Below are positions 18,006 to 28,332 of a DNA stretch of 64,000 nucleotides, piece after piece (within the stretch, counting starts at the first letter, position 1; each line of letters starts with the position of its first letter). The position numbers and the translations under genes were made by a program. The stretch covers positions 62,001 to 126,000 of the forward strand of contig NZ_JABURY010000018.1 of NCBI RefSeq assembly GCF_014489845.1, written 5' to 3'. The DNA is from Frischella japonica. Its GTDB lineage: Bacteria; Pseudomonadota; Gammaproteobacteria; Enterobacterales; Orbaceae. The notes below the pieces were generated by a model. It ran no database searches. It was given only the letters and a program-made list of their open reading frames with translations, and was not told the origin of the DNA.

Positions 18006-18172
18006 CCTTATATTTATAAACTTCAGCATTTTTCTATGACTGATGCCCTACCTGTAAAACGCTATCAATCGACCATACAGAAAATAACTAGATTGAAAAT
18101 AATAGCTTTGCTTAAGATTTGAAAAAGCAATTTCGTGAACACTAGTGGCTGTGCGACCACCTTCTACAAATA

Positions 18173-19048
18173 TTAACTTTTACATTTTGCTATAGGTTTT
18201 ATCTTCGGTTGACGTTTAATCGATAACACTGTACCAATAGATGACATGATAATTAAACTAATTGAAAACCACTGATTGGTTGATAGTTTTTCTTGTAAAA
18301 ATAAAAAACCAGATAAAGCGCCGAGTACCGGTGATAAACTCATCAAAGTGCTGAACGTTAAAGCGGGTACTTTAGGTAGAGCAATCACATCTAAAGCGTA
18401 TGGTATTGCCGATGCTAACACTGCCACAATAAATGCTAAAGGCAAAACATCGAGCGAAAACATTGCCATCCCGTTATGCCAAACACCAATTGGGAAAATA
18501 ATACAGCAGACTAGACCTGAAGCTAGAGCAACACTTGAACTACCTTGCAATTGTCCTGCTTTACGTCCAGTAAGGATATATAATGCCCAGCAAGTCCCTG
18601 CACATAATGCCAAAATTATACCGTAAATATCTAAGCTGGTATTAGCCTGATGCAGTGGTAATAATAAGACTAATCCTACAATGGCGATAGCTAACCAAAC
18701 AAAATCCAGAAGTTTACGCGCTGAGAACATCGCGACCACAATAGGTCCGGTTAATTCAATTGCAACAGCAATCCCTATCGGGATTCGAGCAATTGCTGAA
18801 TAAAAACTTAAGTTCATAAAACCAAGAGATAGTCCGTATAAAATAATATACTTCCAAGCTTGTTTACTGATTGGTTTACGCCATGGTTTGAAAATGAAAA
18901 TTAACATAATTGACGAAAAAAATAGTCGCCATGCTGTCATGCCTTCTGGTCCGAGGATAGGAAACAGATGTTTAGCTAGTGATGAGCTACCTTGTACTGA
19001 AGCCATGGAAATTAAAATAATAAAAATGGGGGTAAAACGTCTTAACAT
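18173..19048 (-). CDS. rhtA: RhtA-like threonine/homoserine exporter (EamA/DMT family)
   Basis: Inner-membrane drug/metabolite transporter, 291 aa, with about ten helices in two EamA repeats. It shares the RhtA hallmarks ASVQGSSSLAKHLFP near the N-terminus, FKPWR, LGFMNLSFYSAI and IPIGIAVAIELTGPIVVAMFS. RhtA exports threonine and homoserine. The gene begins 3 bp after truB on the same strand, so it is probably the last cistron of the nusA operon; in E. coli that place holds rpsO-pnp. Between its stop and the right repeat array (18006-18172) I see no further feature. Confidence 0.85.
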   Translation of the reverse strand: MLRRFTPIFIILISMASVQGSSSLAKHLFPILGPEGMTAWRLFFSSIMLIFIFKPWRKPISKQAWKYIILYGLSLGFMNLSFYSAIARIPIGIAVAIELTGPIVVAMFSARKLLDFVWLAIAIVGLVLLLPLHQANTSLDIYGIILALCAGTCWALYILTGRKAGQLQGSSSVALASGLVCCIIFPIGVWHNGMAMFSLDVLPLAFIVAVLASAIPYALDVIALPKVPALTFSTLMSLSPVLGALSGFLFLQEKLSTNQWFSISLIIMSSIGTVLSIKRQPKIKPIAKCKS

Positions 19049-19051
19049 TTT

Positions 19052-19963
19052 TTATTGTTCCGTATGAATTAATCGCTTAGGAAACAAAGTTTGACCAATA
19101 ACTTCGCCCATCCCAATAAAGGTTTGGTGTTGATAAATTCTTACCAATGATGTTCTTCCCTGATAGGGTTCATCAAAGTGGATTTGCTGACCTAATAAAA
19201 TCGCCTTAGCTTGCTGAGCATTAAGTTCAATATGATCATAATCAAATACTGGACTATCAACAGGCAATAAAAGTGCATCTAATAATGATTGATTCACACT
19301 ATGTTGATGCAAAAAATCCAAAGAAACCATTTTTTCTGAAGGATAGGTGGAAACTTGTAAGCGCCTCAAATAAATTACATGCGCGCCACAACCGAGTTGT
19401 TCCCCCAAATCATCAATAATCGTCCGAATATAAGTTCCTTTAGAACAGTGAATTTCAAGTTCTAATTGATTATTGTTCAAACTAATAAAACGATTTTCAT
19501 AAATGGTAATAGGTCTTGCTTCTCGGGTGACAGTTATGCCTTGTCGAGCATACTCATATAATGGTCGCCCTTGATATTTCAATGCTGAAAACATGGTGGG
19601 TATTTGCATTACATCGCCACGAAAATGAGGTAACACGGCCAAAATATCTGCTTCATTAATTTTGACAGTTTTTTCAGCGACTACTTGACCATCAGCATCC
19701 GAGGTATCTGTCCTTATACCTAATTGTGCAATAACCCGATATCGTTTATCGGAATCCAAAAGATATTGCGAAAACTTGGTCGATTCACCAAAACATATAG
19801 GTAACATTCCTGTTGCGAGTGGATCTAATGCCCCAGTATGTCCAGCTTTTTGAGCATTAAAGACATTTTTAACTTTTTGTAATACATCATTAGAAGTCAT
19901 ACCTTGTGGCTTATCTAATAATAAAACACCATTTAGGTTACGACCTTTTTTTCTTCTTGCCAT
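19052..19963 (-). CDS. truB: tRNA pseudouridine-55 synthase
   Basis: Forms pseudouridine 55 in the T loop of tRNAs. The catalytic motif [17 protein letters not shown] places the nucleophilic Asp at residue 47. [20 protein letters not shown] follows and the C-terminal PUA-like region is present; 303 aa is the expected size. It lies about 200 bp after rbfA, separated by a hairpin, and 3 bp before rhtA. Confidence 0.96.
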   Translation of the reverse strand: MARRKKGRNLNGVLLLDKPQGMTSNDVLQKVKNVFNAQKAGHTGALDPLATGMLPICFGESTKFSQYLLDSDKRYRVIAQLGIRTDTSDADGQVVAEKTVKINEADILAVLPHFRGDVMQIPTMFSALKYQGRPLYEYARQGITVTREARPITIYENRFISLNNNQLELEIHCSKGTYIRTIIDDLGEQLGCGAHVIYLRRLQVSTYPSEKMVSLDFLHQHSVNQSLLDALLLPVDSPVFDYDHIELNAQQAKAILLGQQIHFDEPYQGRTSLVRIYQHQTFIGMGEVIGQTLFPKRLIHTEQ

Positions 19964-20096
19964 ATATTAACGACCTGAACAAATATAAAAACACACATCC
20001 ACAGTAAATTTATCGCGCTAAAACAAAACATATTCTCGCTAAAATAAGTTTACAAACCGATGAATGAGTAAATAAATTTTATGTTTATCACTAAAA

Positions 20097-20135
20097 CAAA
20101 TAAATCCCTTGTTAGCACAGTAACAAAGGATTTAA
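20097..20135 (-). terminator. Terminator-like hairpin between rbfA and truB
   Basis: AAATCC-C-TTGTTA (20102-20114) and TAACAA-A-GGATTT (20121-20133) form a long stem with one mismatch. On the minus strand it is followed by TATTTGTTTTAG. It could partially terminate the rimP-nusA-infB-rbfA transcript before truB. Confidence 0.7.
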
Positions 20136-20163
20136 TGATGAATAAACTTAACCAACATAAAAG

Positions 20164-20541
20164 TTAATCTTGATGTCGATTTTTGTCCTTTTGAACCACT
20201 TGGCTGACTAAATTAGACATGCGCATCCCTTCTACTAACGATTCATCATAAAAGAATTTTAGTTCGGGAATAATTCGCAGTTGCATTGCCTTCCCGACTA
20301 ATGAACGAATATACCCTGTGGCATCGTTCAATACTTTTAATCCTTGAGTGACAACCTCTGGATCGCTATCATTAAGAAAAGTAACAAACACTTTCCCATA
20401 AGACAAATCTCTGGATAGTTCAACACCTGAAACAGTTACCATACCAAGACGAGGATCTTTGATCTCTCTTTGCAAGATAATGGCAATTTCTTTTTGTAAT
20501 TCATGACCAACACGTTGTGGACGAGTAAATGATTTCGCCAT
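20164..20541 (-). CDS. rbfA: 30S ribosome-binding factor A
   Basis: Late 30S assembly factor that acts on the 16S 5' helix and in cold adaptation. The single KH-type domain shows [27 protein letters not shown], then [11 protein letters not shown] and [17 protein letters not shown]. The start at 20541 (MAKSFTR) matches the family N-terminus and is preceded by AAGAGGATTCAACCAT; an upstream ATG in the same frame would add 20 residues that read through a palindromic intergenic hairpin. It is 125 aa and follows infB by about 92 bp. Confidence 0.96.
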   Translation of the reverse strand: MAKSFTRPQRVGHELQKEIAIILQREIKDPRLGMVTVSGVELSRDLSYGKVFVTFLNDSDPEVVTQGLKVLNDATGYIRSLVGKAMQLRIIPELKFFYDESLVEGMRMSNLVSQVVQKDKNRHQD

Positions 20542-20567
20542 ATGGTTGAATCCTCTTATTTGATGTC

Positions 20568-20591
20568 GTTTTGTGCCAATTGGCACAAAAC
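20568..20591. other. Perfect 24-bp palindrome between infB and rbfA
   Basis: GTTTTGTGCCAA and TTGGCACAAAAC are exact reverse complements with no loop. On either strand it forms a stem ending in T residues. It lies 27 bp upstream of rbfA in the intercistronic gap and may attenuate or stabilise mRNA, or bind a protein. Confidence 0.7.
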
Positions 20592-20633
20592 CGAATAACA
20601 TTACGTGAAAGACGAATCTTTCTCAAAAGTAAA

Positions 20634-23318
20634 TTAGATAGTACGTTTAATTTCGATGGTTTCAAACACCTCAATCGAATCACCAACACGAACATCATTG
20701 TAGTTACGAACACCGATACCACATTCCATTCCATTGCGTACTTCATTAACATCATCTTTGAAACGACGTAATGACTCTAACTCACCTTCGTAAATGACCA
20801 CATTGTCACGTAATACACGGATTGGATTGTGTCGTTTTACAACACCTTCAACCACCATACAACCTGCGATAGCACCAAATTTAGGAGATTTAAACACATC
20901 GCGTACCTCAGCCAAACCAATGATCTCTTGTTTATATTCAGGGGAAAGCATTCCACTCATCGCCTGTTTTACTTCATCGATCAGGTCATAAATAACCGAA
21001 TAGTAACGTAAATCTAGATTTTCTGATTCAATTACTTTGCGAGCTGATGCATCAGCTCGAACGTTGAAGCCAAGAATAATTGCATTAGATGCGGCAGCTA
21101 ATGATGCATCGGTTTCTGTAATACCACCAACACCTGAACCGACGATTTTAACTTTCACCTCATCAGTTGACAACTTAAGCAACGCATCAGAAATAGCTTC
21201 TACTGAACCTTGTACATCAGCTTTTAGTACAATATTTAATTCAGATACATCCCCTTCAGTCATGTTAGTGAACATGTTTTCCAGTTTAGCTTTTTGCTGA
21301 CGAGCAAGTTTAACATCACGGAATTTACCTTGACGATAAAGTGCTACTTCACGTGCTTTCTTCTCATCTCGAACAACCGTTGCTTCATCACCAGCAGCTG
21401 GCACACCGGATAACCCTAAAATCTCAACAGGCATAGATGGACCAGCTTCAACCACTTCTTTACCTAGTTCATTACGCATAGCTCGAATACGTCCATATTC
21501 AAAACCACAAAGAACGATATCACCTTTACGTAAAGTACCGGATTGTACTAACACTGTCGCCACTGGACCACGACCTTTATCAAGGAATGATTCAATAACC
21601 ACTCCACTTGCCATACCCGTTTGGATTGCCGTTAGCTCTAATACTTCAGCTTGTAATAAAATGGCTTCAAGTAACTGATCAATCCCAGTACCCACTTTTG
21701 CTGATACATGGACAAATTGAGCATCACCACCCCAATCTTCAGACATTACGCCATATTGAGCTAATTCACCTTTAATTCGATCTGGATCGGCCTCTGGTTT
21801 ATCAATTTTATTCACTGCCACCACGATTGGCACATTAGCCGCTTTGGCATGCTGAATTGCCTCAATAGTTTGTGGCATAACACCATCATCGGCTGCAACC
21901 ACGAGTACCACGATATCAGTCGCTTTTGCACCACGTGCACGCATTGAGGTAAATGCCGCATGACCTGGAGTATCTAAAAATGTGATGTCACCGTTTGGTG
22001 TACTTACATGGTAAGCACCAATATGCTGCGTAATCCCACCCGCTTCACCAGATGCCACTTTCGCTTTACGAATATAGTCAAGTAATGAAGTTTTACCATG
22101 GTCAACGTGGCCCATAATCGTTACCACTGGGGCACGAGATACCTTTTCAGCTCCGGTATCACGATCGCTCATTAGGGATTCTTCCAATTCATTTTCGCGA
22201 CGAAGTACTACTTTGTGACCCATCTCTTCAGCAACAAGTTGTGCTGTTTCTTGATCTATCACTTGATTAATGGTTGCCATTGCCCCCATTTTCATCATAG
22301 TTTTAATTACTTCTGAACCCTTAACCGCCATTTTATTAGCCAGTTCTGCAACGGTAATAGTTTCTCCAATGACAACATCACGGTTAACCGCTTGTACTGG
22401 TTTATTAAAACCTTGTTGAATAGTACTTTTACCTTTCTTTTTATGACCACTACGAGTGATCGCACGCGCTTCTTCACGTTCGGCTTTACTTTCAGAAAGT
22501 TTGCTGCCTTTCTTCTGTTTCGTGATCTTGCTACCACGTCCGCGACCACGACCACTTTCTACTTCACGATCATTATCATCTTCTGCAGCGCGAGCATAAG
22601 CTGAAGTTGTCATATGATAATCTTCATTATCTTCCGTGCGTTCTTCAGCATTATCGTTATATTGCGCTGCTAGCTTACGAGCTTCTTCAGCCATTCGCTT
22701 CGCTTCTTCTTCAAGTTTACGTCGATTTTCTTCTTCGGCTTTACGTTTTATTTCGTTGGCTTCAGCTTCCAAACGAGCTTTTTCATCATGCGCTTTTTTA
22801 GCTTTTGAATCCAAATTAACTGCTTTTTCTTCTTTCTGTTGCTTTTCAGCATTAGCTTTTGCTAATTCAGCTTGTTTAGCTTGTTCCGCTTGCAATTCTT
22901 GCTCTTTACGTAATCTTTCGGCTTCTTCTTGTTCTTGTTTAGCTTTTTCTTCTGCTAATAAACGTGCCTTCTCAATAGCGGCTTTTTGTTCAGCTTCCTG
23001 ACGCGCTTTTTCCTGCTCGGCAGCAATCTGAGCTGCGTCATGTTTTACAAACGTTCGCTTTTTACGGACTTCTATTTTAACTTCTTTACTTTTACCACCT
23101 GAACCCTGAACATTTAAGGTTGAATGCGTTTTACGTTGCAAAGTTAATTTTGTCGGTGCTTGTTGGGGATTAAAGTGCGCCAATAACGCCTCTTTTTCCG
23201 CTTGAGTCACGGCATCCGTTTCCGTTTTATTAATACCTGCCTCGGCAAATTTTTGCAACAGGGTTTCCACTGGAGTATTAATCTCTTGCGCCAGTGTTTT
23301 TATCGATACTTTTGTCAT
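20634..23318 (-). CDS. infB: Translation initiation factor IF-2
   Basis: GTPase that places fMet-tRNA in the ribosomal P site. The N-terminus ([16 protein letters not shown]) is the conserved IF2N domain. It is followed by a long charged, Ala/Glu/Lys-rich coiled segment to about residue 215 and a second IF2N domain. The G domain has GHVDHGKTS at about 400, DTPGHAAF and NKID, then domains II-IV with the fMet-tRNA-binding C-terminus ([16 protein letters not shown]). It is 894 aa, close to the E. coli length. In-frame internal starts may give a short isoform, as in enterics; I did not assign one. It follows nusA by 30 bp. Confidence 0.97.
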   Translation of the reverse strand: MTKVSIKTLAQEINTPVETLLQKFAEAGINKTETDAVTQAEKEALLAHFNPQQAPTKLTLQRKTHSTLNVQGSGGKSKEVKIEVRKKRTFVKHDAAQIAAEQEKARQEAEQKAAIEKARLLAEEKAKQEQEEAERLRKEQELQAEQAKQAELAKANAEKQQKEEKAVNLDSKAKKAHDEKARLEAEANEIKRKAEEENRRKLEEEAKRMAEEARKLAAQYNDNAEERTEDNEDYHMTTSAYARAAEDDNDREVESGRGRGRGSKITKQKKGSKLSESKAEREEARAITRSGHKKKGKSTIQQGFNKPVQAVNRDVVIGETITVAELANKMAVKGSEVIKTMMKMGAMATINQVIDQETAQLVAEEMGHKVVLRRENELEESLMSDRDTGAEKVSRAPVVTIMGHVDHGKTSLLDYIRKAKVASGEAGGITQHIGAYHVSTPNGDITFLDTPGHAAFTSMRARGAKATDIVVLVVAADDGVMPQTIEAIQHAKAANVPIVVAVNKIDKPEADPDRIKGELAQYGVMSEDWGGDAQFVHVSAKVGTGIDQLLEAILLQAEVLELTAIQTGMASGVVIESFLDKGRGPVATVLVQSGTLRKGDIVLCGFEYGRIRAMRNELGKEVVEAGPSMPVEILGLSGVPAAGDEATVVRDEKKAREVALYRQGKFRDVKLARQQKAKLENMFTNMTEGDVSELNIVLKADVQGSVEAISDALLKLSTDEVKVKIVGSGVGGITETDASLAAASNAIILGFNVRADASARKVIESENLDLRYYSVIYDLIDEVKQAMSGMLSPEYKQEIIGLAEVRDVFKSPKFGAIAGCMVVEGVVKRHNPIRVLRDNVVIYEGELESLRRFKDDVNEVRNGMECGIGVRNYNDVRVGDSIEVFETIEIKRTI

Positions 23319-23348
23319 AGGTAATTGTCTCTTCCTGTTACGTTTAAA

Positions 23349-24824
23349 CTATTCGTTGGCAAACCAACAGATGTTACGGGCTTTCATGATCAATTCACCG
23401 GCTTGCTCACTTGTCAAACCTTCGATATCCGCCAATTCATCTATACCTTGTTCAGCTAACTCTTCCAATGTTGTAACACCATTAGCTGCTAATTTGTAGG
23501 CTAATTCTTGTGTTACACCGGGTAAATTGAGTAAGTCAGGAGCTGGCTGCTTCTCACCACTATGGGCTAATGCTAGATTGGTTAACGCATCTTTTGCACG
23601 ACTTCTTAATGCTGTCACTAACTCTTCATCTAACCCTTCAATTTCTAACAATTCATCAACAGGAATATAAGCAAGCTCATCTAAACTACTAAAACCTTCT
23701 TCAACTAATAAAGTAGCAAGATCTTCCTCAATATCAAGATGCTTCATAAAGTTTTTTATAGCAGCAAATGATTCTTGATGATGTTTTTCCTGCAATTGAT
23801 CGGTGGTCATGACGTTTAAAGTCCAACCTGTTAATTGGGATGCTAAACGAATATTCTGCCCATTGCGCCCGATCGCTTGTGGTAAGTTTTCTTCATGTAC
23901 CGCAATATCCATCGTATGTTTATCTTCATCAACAACAATTGAAACAACATCTGCTGGAGCCATTGCATTGATAACATACTGTGCAGGATTATCATCCCAT
24001 AATACGATATCGATACGTTCACCACCAAATTCGTTAGAAACCGCTTGTACACGTGCACCGCGCATACCAACACAAGCGCCGACGGGATCAATTCGACGAT
24101 CATTACTTTTCACCGCAATTTTAGCTCTTGAACCAGGATCACGCGCCACACCTTTGATGTCGATCATCTCTTCACCAATTTCAGGCACTTCTATACGGAA
24201 TAATTCTTCCATCATTTGCGGATTAGAACGACTTACAAATAATTGTGCAGGCTTATTTGGATGCTCAATTAAATATAAAATACCGCGTACACGATCACCA
24301 ATACGGAAATTTTCTCGTGGTAACATATCATCACGCATCATCATCGCATCGGCATTATTACCCAAATCAAGGATTACACTATCACGATTAGTTTTCTTAA
24401 CGATACCGGTTACGATCTCACCAATACGATTACGGAACATATCAATGACCATCGCACGTTCCGCTTCGCGAACTTTTTGTACAATCACTTGTTTCGCTGT
24501 TTGTGTAGTGATACGGTCAAATGCAATCGAATCGATCTGCTCATCAACGTAATCACCAATCTTCTTAGACGGATCTTCATATTGCGCCGCTTCTAAGGTG
24601 ATTTCTCGCAATGGCTGGGCAACCTGCTCAACGACAGTCCAAAGACGGAAAGTATCATAATCCCCTGTTTTACGGTCAATCTTTACAACGACATCAATGT
24701 CTTGTCCATTTTTCTTTTTTGTTGCGGTTGCCAGTGCTGATTCTAAAGCTTCAAAAATCTTCTCTCTTGATAACGCTTTTTCATTAGACACGGCTTCAAC
24801 AACCGCTAAAATCTCTTTATTCAT
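23349..24824 (-). CDS. nusA: Transcription termination/antitermination factor NusA
   Basis: RNA-polymerase-associated factor that modulates pausing, termination and antitermination. The order is an N-terminal polymerase-binding domain ([24 protein letters not shown]), S1 domain around 135-200, KH1 and KH2 ([25 protein letters not shown] and [18 protein letters not shown]), and two acidic C-terminal helical repeats. At 491 aa it is full length. It sits between rimP (39 bp) and infB. Confidence 0.97.
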   Translation of the reverse strand: MNKEILAVVEAVSNEKALSREKIFEALESALATATKKKNGQDIDVVVKIDRKTGDYDTFRLWTVVEQVAQPLREITLEAAQYEDPSKKIGDYVDEQIDSIAFDRITTQTAKQVIVQKVREAERAMVIDMFRNRIGEIVTGIVKKTNRDSVILDLGNNADAMMMRDDMLPRENFRIGDRVRGILYLIEHPNKPAQLFVSRSNPQMMEELFRIEVPEIGEEMIDIKGVARDPGSRAKIAVKSNDRRIDPVGACVGMRGARVQAVSNEFGGERIDIVLWDDNPAQYVINAMAPADVVSIVVDEDKHTMDIAVHEENLPQAIGRNGQNIRLASQLTGWTLNVMTTDQLQEKHHQESFAAIKNFMKHLDIEEDLATLLVEEGFSSLDELAYIPVDELLEIEGLDEELVTALRSRAKDALTNLALAHSGEKQPAPDLLNLPGVTQELAYKLAANGVTTLEELAEQGIDELADIEGLTSEQAGELIMKARNICWFANE

Positions 24825-24863
24825 CCTGTTCTACCTACTTATCTATAATTTGTTAAATTAGGT

Positions 24864-25319
24864 TCAAAATTTAGGAACGATATTGGCTTTTTGAATATTG
24901 CTTAAAGCGAAAACTTCATCTTTACCGTCAATAGTTAAGGTAATCATTTCATTATCTGCCACTGATTTAATCGTTCCTTTCCAATTACGTCTGTTAGCCA
25001 CGGCAATACGTAATGACACACTTATCTCTTCACCTATAAAACGACGATAGTGCTCAATAGTAAATAGTGGGCGATCCATTCCCGGTGACGAAACTTCTAA
25101 GTTATAAGCTGTTGTGATCGGATCTTCAACATCTAAAACAGCACTAATTTGGCGGCTCGCATCAGCGCAATCATCAACCGTTATGCCATTTTCGCTATCG
25201 ATATAAACGCGTAAAATTGGTAAACGGCTACGTATGTATTCAACGCCAACCAATTCAAAACCTAAAGCCATTACTGGCCCTTGAATAATATTTATTAATT
25301 GTTGTTCTAAATTAGTCAA
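24864..25319 (-). CDS. rimP: Ribosome maturation factor RimP
   Basis: Needed for 30S maturation; binds S12-region proteins. Recognised by [45 protein letters not shown] and [15 protein letters not shown], with the SH3-like C-terminal domain ending [11 protein letters not shown] place the start at a TTG (25319): GGAGG lies 5 bases before it, and translation then reads MTNLEQQL, aligning with enteric MSTLEQKL. A GTG four codons upstream would sit inside that Shine-Dalgarno. This gives 151 aa. It is the first protein gene after the initiator tRNA gene and two terminators. Confidence 0.94.
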   Translation of the reverse strand: MTNLEQQLINIIQGPVMALGFELVGVEYIRSRLPILRVYIDSENGITVDDCADASRQISAVLDVEDPITTAYNLEVSSPGMDRPLFTIEHYRRFIGEEISVSLRIAVANRRNWKGTIKSVADNEMITLTIDGKDEVFALSNIQKANIVPKF

Positions 25320-25347
25320 TGAGACCTCCACAACACCATTACAAAAT

Positions 25348-25366
25348 AAAAAAGGGCATAAAGCCC
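25348..25366 (-). terminator. Terminator in the rimP leader (second of two)
   Basis: On the minus strand GGGC-TTTAT-GCCC is followed by TTTTTT. It lies about 30 bp upstream of the rimP start and would truncate tRNA-derived readthrough transcripts; with the hairpin at 25417-25437 it forms a double terminator in the operon leader. Confidence 0.8.
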
Positions 25367-25416
25367 AACTTAATCAATAATCCATTAAATTCAGTAATAA
25401 TACTCCACCAGACATT

Positions 25417-25437
25417 AAAAAACCTCGACAAGCGAGG
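25417..25437 (-). terminator. Terminator after initiator tRNA-Met (first of two)
   Basis: Minus-strand stem CCTCG-CTTGT-CGAGG followed directly by TTTTTT. It is about 75 bp past the tRNA 3' end, ending the tRNA transcript while allowing some readthrough into rimP-nusA. Confidence 0.85.
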
Positions 25438-25512
25438 CTACATTTAAGATTCTGCAATGAAGCCACTTTACTGTAAAAACATTAAATAACTTTGTTATTT
25501 AATAAATTCAAG

Positions 25513-25589
<77 letters not shown>

Positions 25590-25603
25590 ATAGATGTGCT
25601 AAA

Positions 25604-25631
25604 ATTATACGCTTTTCCGCTAAAAATGCAA
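25604..25631 (-). promoter_or_regulatory. Sigma-70 promoter of metY-rimP-nusA operon
   Basis: On the minus strand, TTGCAT and TATAAT are separated by 16 bp, with the -10 about 14 bp before the mature tRNA 5' end. This is the best promoter in the region and probably drives the tRNA and, by readthrough, the operon. Confidence 0.75.
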
Positions 25632-25814
25632 ATATAAATTTACCCCAATTTTAAACGTGAGTTTTGATTGTTTTCGACCAAATTATCATTTAAATTAATA
25701 ACCAATATACAACTTTTTACTAATCAAAATACGATAGAGGTAGTGTTCATAGCTTTATGGCAATATTTTCAAGCTAAATTTAACCTAATATCCCAATAAA
25801 TATCATTCACTATT

Positions 25815-26609
25815 TTACCAATATTCAATTTCTCTGGTTATTGTTACCTTAGGTTCTACCGATATTTGATCTTTAGAATATTTTAGCGCTTTAATCCAAT
25901 CCCCATACTGGTTATATTCAGTATAAAATATTTCATAAACATTTGAAATATTTTCTGAATTTATTATATCATGTTCTTCTTTGATCAATTGTCCTTTATG
26001 ATTATAGAAAAAATAGTTAATCATCCTTACTATTATTTTTCCATTTACTGTCACTTTGGTCTCTTCCTTAGTTGGTAAATCACCATCCCAAGTAATATTC
26101 GCCTCCCAAATGGCTTTATTACCTACGCTTACAGTACGGATTATTTTACCGTTTTGTATGAAATAAGTACTTCCATATTGATATTTATTATCAAAAATTG
26201 TCTGGTCATTAACGCCAATTAATCTAACAATCTCATTATTTTCATCTCTTATAATTGTTCCGCCAGTGATTTTAATTTGCAAAATGGGGAGTAAAAGATT
26301 AAATTTATTGTTATCCAGATCAAATTCTTGACTGGTATTTAATATTTCGAATTGAGGATCAAGATAATTCAACTGACTCTTTAAATAATCACCAGTGTTA
26401 CTATTCTCAAAAACATTTACACTTAAACGCTTACCCTGCTCTTCTGTAATAATTTTTTGTTTTTTTATATAACGTGCATAAGGGGTGAGGTCTACTGAAT
26501 TATTATTAAATGCTTTAATGCGGTCAAATTTTGATTGCGGGGATTTAGCACATCCAATCATAATTAAAGCAAGGATTAAATATAATCCACAACTGAAAAA
26601 CTTCTTCAT
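25815..26609 (-). CDS. Hypothetical lipoprotein
   Basis: I do not recognise a family. The N-terminus MKKFFSCGLYLILALIMIGC is a lipoprotein signal with lipobox IMIGC and the lipidated Cys at 20, so it is membrane anchored, probably in the periplasm or outer membrane. The 264-aa mature part has repeated beta-hairpin-like stretches (NGKIIRTVSVGNKAIWEA, NGKIIVRMINYFFYNHKGQLIKEE), loosely like YwqK/toxin_YwqK repeat proteins. It faces away from the zinc-ribbon/SPFH set across a 338-bp divergent spacer. Lineage-restricted, AT-rich accessory gene. Confidence 0.7.
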   Translation of the reverse strand: MKKFFSCGLYLILALIMIGCAKSPQSKFDRIKAFNNNSVDLTPYARYIKKQKIITEEQGKRLSVNVFENSNTGDYLKSQLNYLDPQFEILNTSQEFDLDNNKFNLLLPILQIKITGGTIIRDENNEIVRLIGVNDQTIFDNKYQYGSTYFIQNGKIIRTVSVGNKAIWEANITWDGDLPTKEETKVTVNGKIIVRMINYFFYNHKGQLIKEEHDIINSENISNVYEIFYTEYNQYGDWIKALKYSKDQISVEPKVTITREIEYW

Positions 26610-26947
26610 TTATTACCTTTTTATTTTTTTAATTCGGCTTAGTTGTATTTCGTTAAAAATTTTATCATAATGAAATTGTGTTGTTAATAGCAATCATTTT
26701 TAAATGGTTTATTCATAATATTGATCACAGATTGATTCAATTAAAACATATAATGCTATCATATTAAATTAAATAATAATTTCACTTACAATGTTGGGAT
26801 GTCACAATAGGCTTACTTTATGATCGTATGATTATATCTGTATTCTCGCCTTAATTTTAACCGAAAATAATTATTTTGTAATTTTATAAAAAGCTTATAA
26901 TATCTCTTCCTTACACCTCACTTATAATTATAACTTATATTTAACAT
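26610..26947 (+). promoter_or_regulatory. Divergent promoter region
   Basis: This 338-bp gene-free, very AT-rich stretch separates the lipoprotein gene from the zinc-ribbon gene. A TATAAT at 26896-26901 with TTTTGT about 16 bp upstream could be the rightward promoter. I see no clear operator. Confidence 0.4.
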
Positions 26948-28318
26948 ATGGCTTCTAATATACTAACCATCAAATGCCCACAGTGCGGGTGCATTAAACA
27001 TAGTTCGCTTGGGAATGATAAATACCATTGTGACGGATGTGGTGCAATCTATTTTATTGATAAAAATGATATGCATATTTTTCATCACCAACAAAACGGA
27101 CCACAAAATACCATTAAATCGAATAAACTTTTAATCATCGGATTAATTATTTTCTTCTCTGCATTATTCCTGATTCGATTTTTTGTAATTCAAATCAAAA
27201 ATACCGAAACAACTCAACCCAAGGTAGTTGAATACAGGAGCTATGTTACATCAAATGAAAATCGTATAAAACCAACTCAACCAACGAAAAAAGAGTTATG
27301 GAAACATAAAAATATTGCTATGTTTATCACTAATGACACTCCTTATTTAATTATGGAAAGTCATTTATCAATATCAGAATCCATGAAACCAACCCAAGAT
27401 CAATATTTCATCAAAATATTTAATACCAAAACCCAGCGTTTTGAGAGTGAATTCAATTTGATTGATGAGCATAATAATAAATTCCCCTATGTTATAAAAA
27501 CATGGGATGATGGTGAAATATTATTGTTAATCAATAATCTAAAACTATTTCAACTAAATAAAAAAGAAAAAATTTTTAAAAATGTCAATGACTCTTTCTT
27601 TTCCGAACATCCAGAATTTTCGCAAGGTTTAGCAAAAATTGAATTTGTTAGAGACGATTGGGGAAGTGGCCTATATGTTTACACGAATGAAGGTAAACAT
27701 TTTTATTTTTATCCAACTATCAATAAACTTTATGATAAAGATGCTTTTTTTGACGCCAATTCTGGTTTCAAATCCTTACCGGAAAATACAGCTACTAGCA
27801 CGGGCTTTGCATTTAATATCTATAGCTATGAATATCCTGACGAAGATTCGCTGCTGATAAAATTTGATTACAAATATCAACCAAATTATCCAAGAGAACA
27901 GCCTTCGTTTAGTTGGCGAAAATTTTATGGTACAGAAGATGGTTTTTTTACTGATGAAACCCCTTATCAAAAAGTACTTATGAATGAATGGATGATGAAT
28001 AGAACTCGTACCATAAAATATCAGAATTTTACTCCAGATCGTGTCTACTTCTTCCCTAAATTATTGGATTTTAATGAAGAATTTATTTTAATTGCTTTTA
28101 CAACCTCTCCAGTAAAAGCCGAAAATTATATCGTACAATTATTAAATGCAAAAAGTGCTGAAATAATTTGGAGTTACGATTTCCCATTAAACTTCAAGAA
28201 TACTCGAGGAAAAATATTAGGGGATCGTATTTTATTAATGACAGATGATCATTTAATTGAATTAAATGAAAAAGGAAAACAAACATTAAGTCTCGATATC
28301 ACTTCGTTAAACAATTAG
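26948..28318 (+). CDS. Zinc-ribbon, single-pass membrane protein with predicted beta-rich C-terminal domain
   Basis: Not assignable to a named family. Residues 10-35 form a zinc ribbon (CPQCGC...CDGCG). A lysine-bounded hydrophobic helix KLLIIGLIIFFSALFLIRFF at about 58-77 crosses the membrane. The remaining ~370 residues are rich in short beta strands with repeated patterns such as FNTKTQRFESEFNL and LLNAKSAEIIWSYDF, which suggest a WD/PQQ-like propeller; this is inference. The stop codon is 15 bp before the SPFH gene, so the two are co-transcribed. No strong ribosome-binding site is visible at the chosen ATG. Confidence 0.72.
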   Translation: MASNILTIKCPQCGCIKHSSLGNDKYHCDGCGAIYFIDKNDMHIFHHQQNGPQNTIKSNKLLIIGLIIFFSALFLIRFFVIQIKNTETTQPKVVEYRSYVTSNENRIKPTQPTKKELWKHKNIAMFITNDTPYLIMESHLSISESMKPTQDQYFIKIFNTKTQRFESEFNLIDEHNNKFPYVIKTWDDGEILLLINNLKLFQLNKKEKIFKNVNDSFFSEHPEFSQGLAKIEFVRDDWGSGLYVYTNEGKHFYFYPTINKLYDKDAFFDANSGFKSLPENTATSTGFAFNIYSYEYPDEDSLLIKFDYKYQPNYPREQPSFSWRKFYGTEDGFFTDETPYQKVLMNEWMMNRTRTIKYQNFTPDRVYFFPKLLDFNEEFILIAFTTSPVKAENYIVQLLNAKSAEIIWSYDFPLNFKNTRGKILGDRILLMTDDHLIELNEKGKQTLSLDITSLNN

Positions 28319-28332
28319 GAATAAATATAACT

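Noticed and set aside
20542-20601. N-terminal extension of RbfA
   Set aside because: It would translate through a perfect palindrome and is absent from the family; the ATG at 20541 has a good ribosome-binding site.
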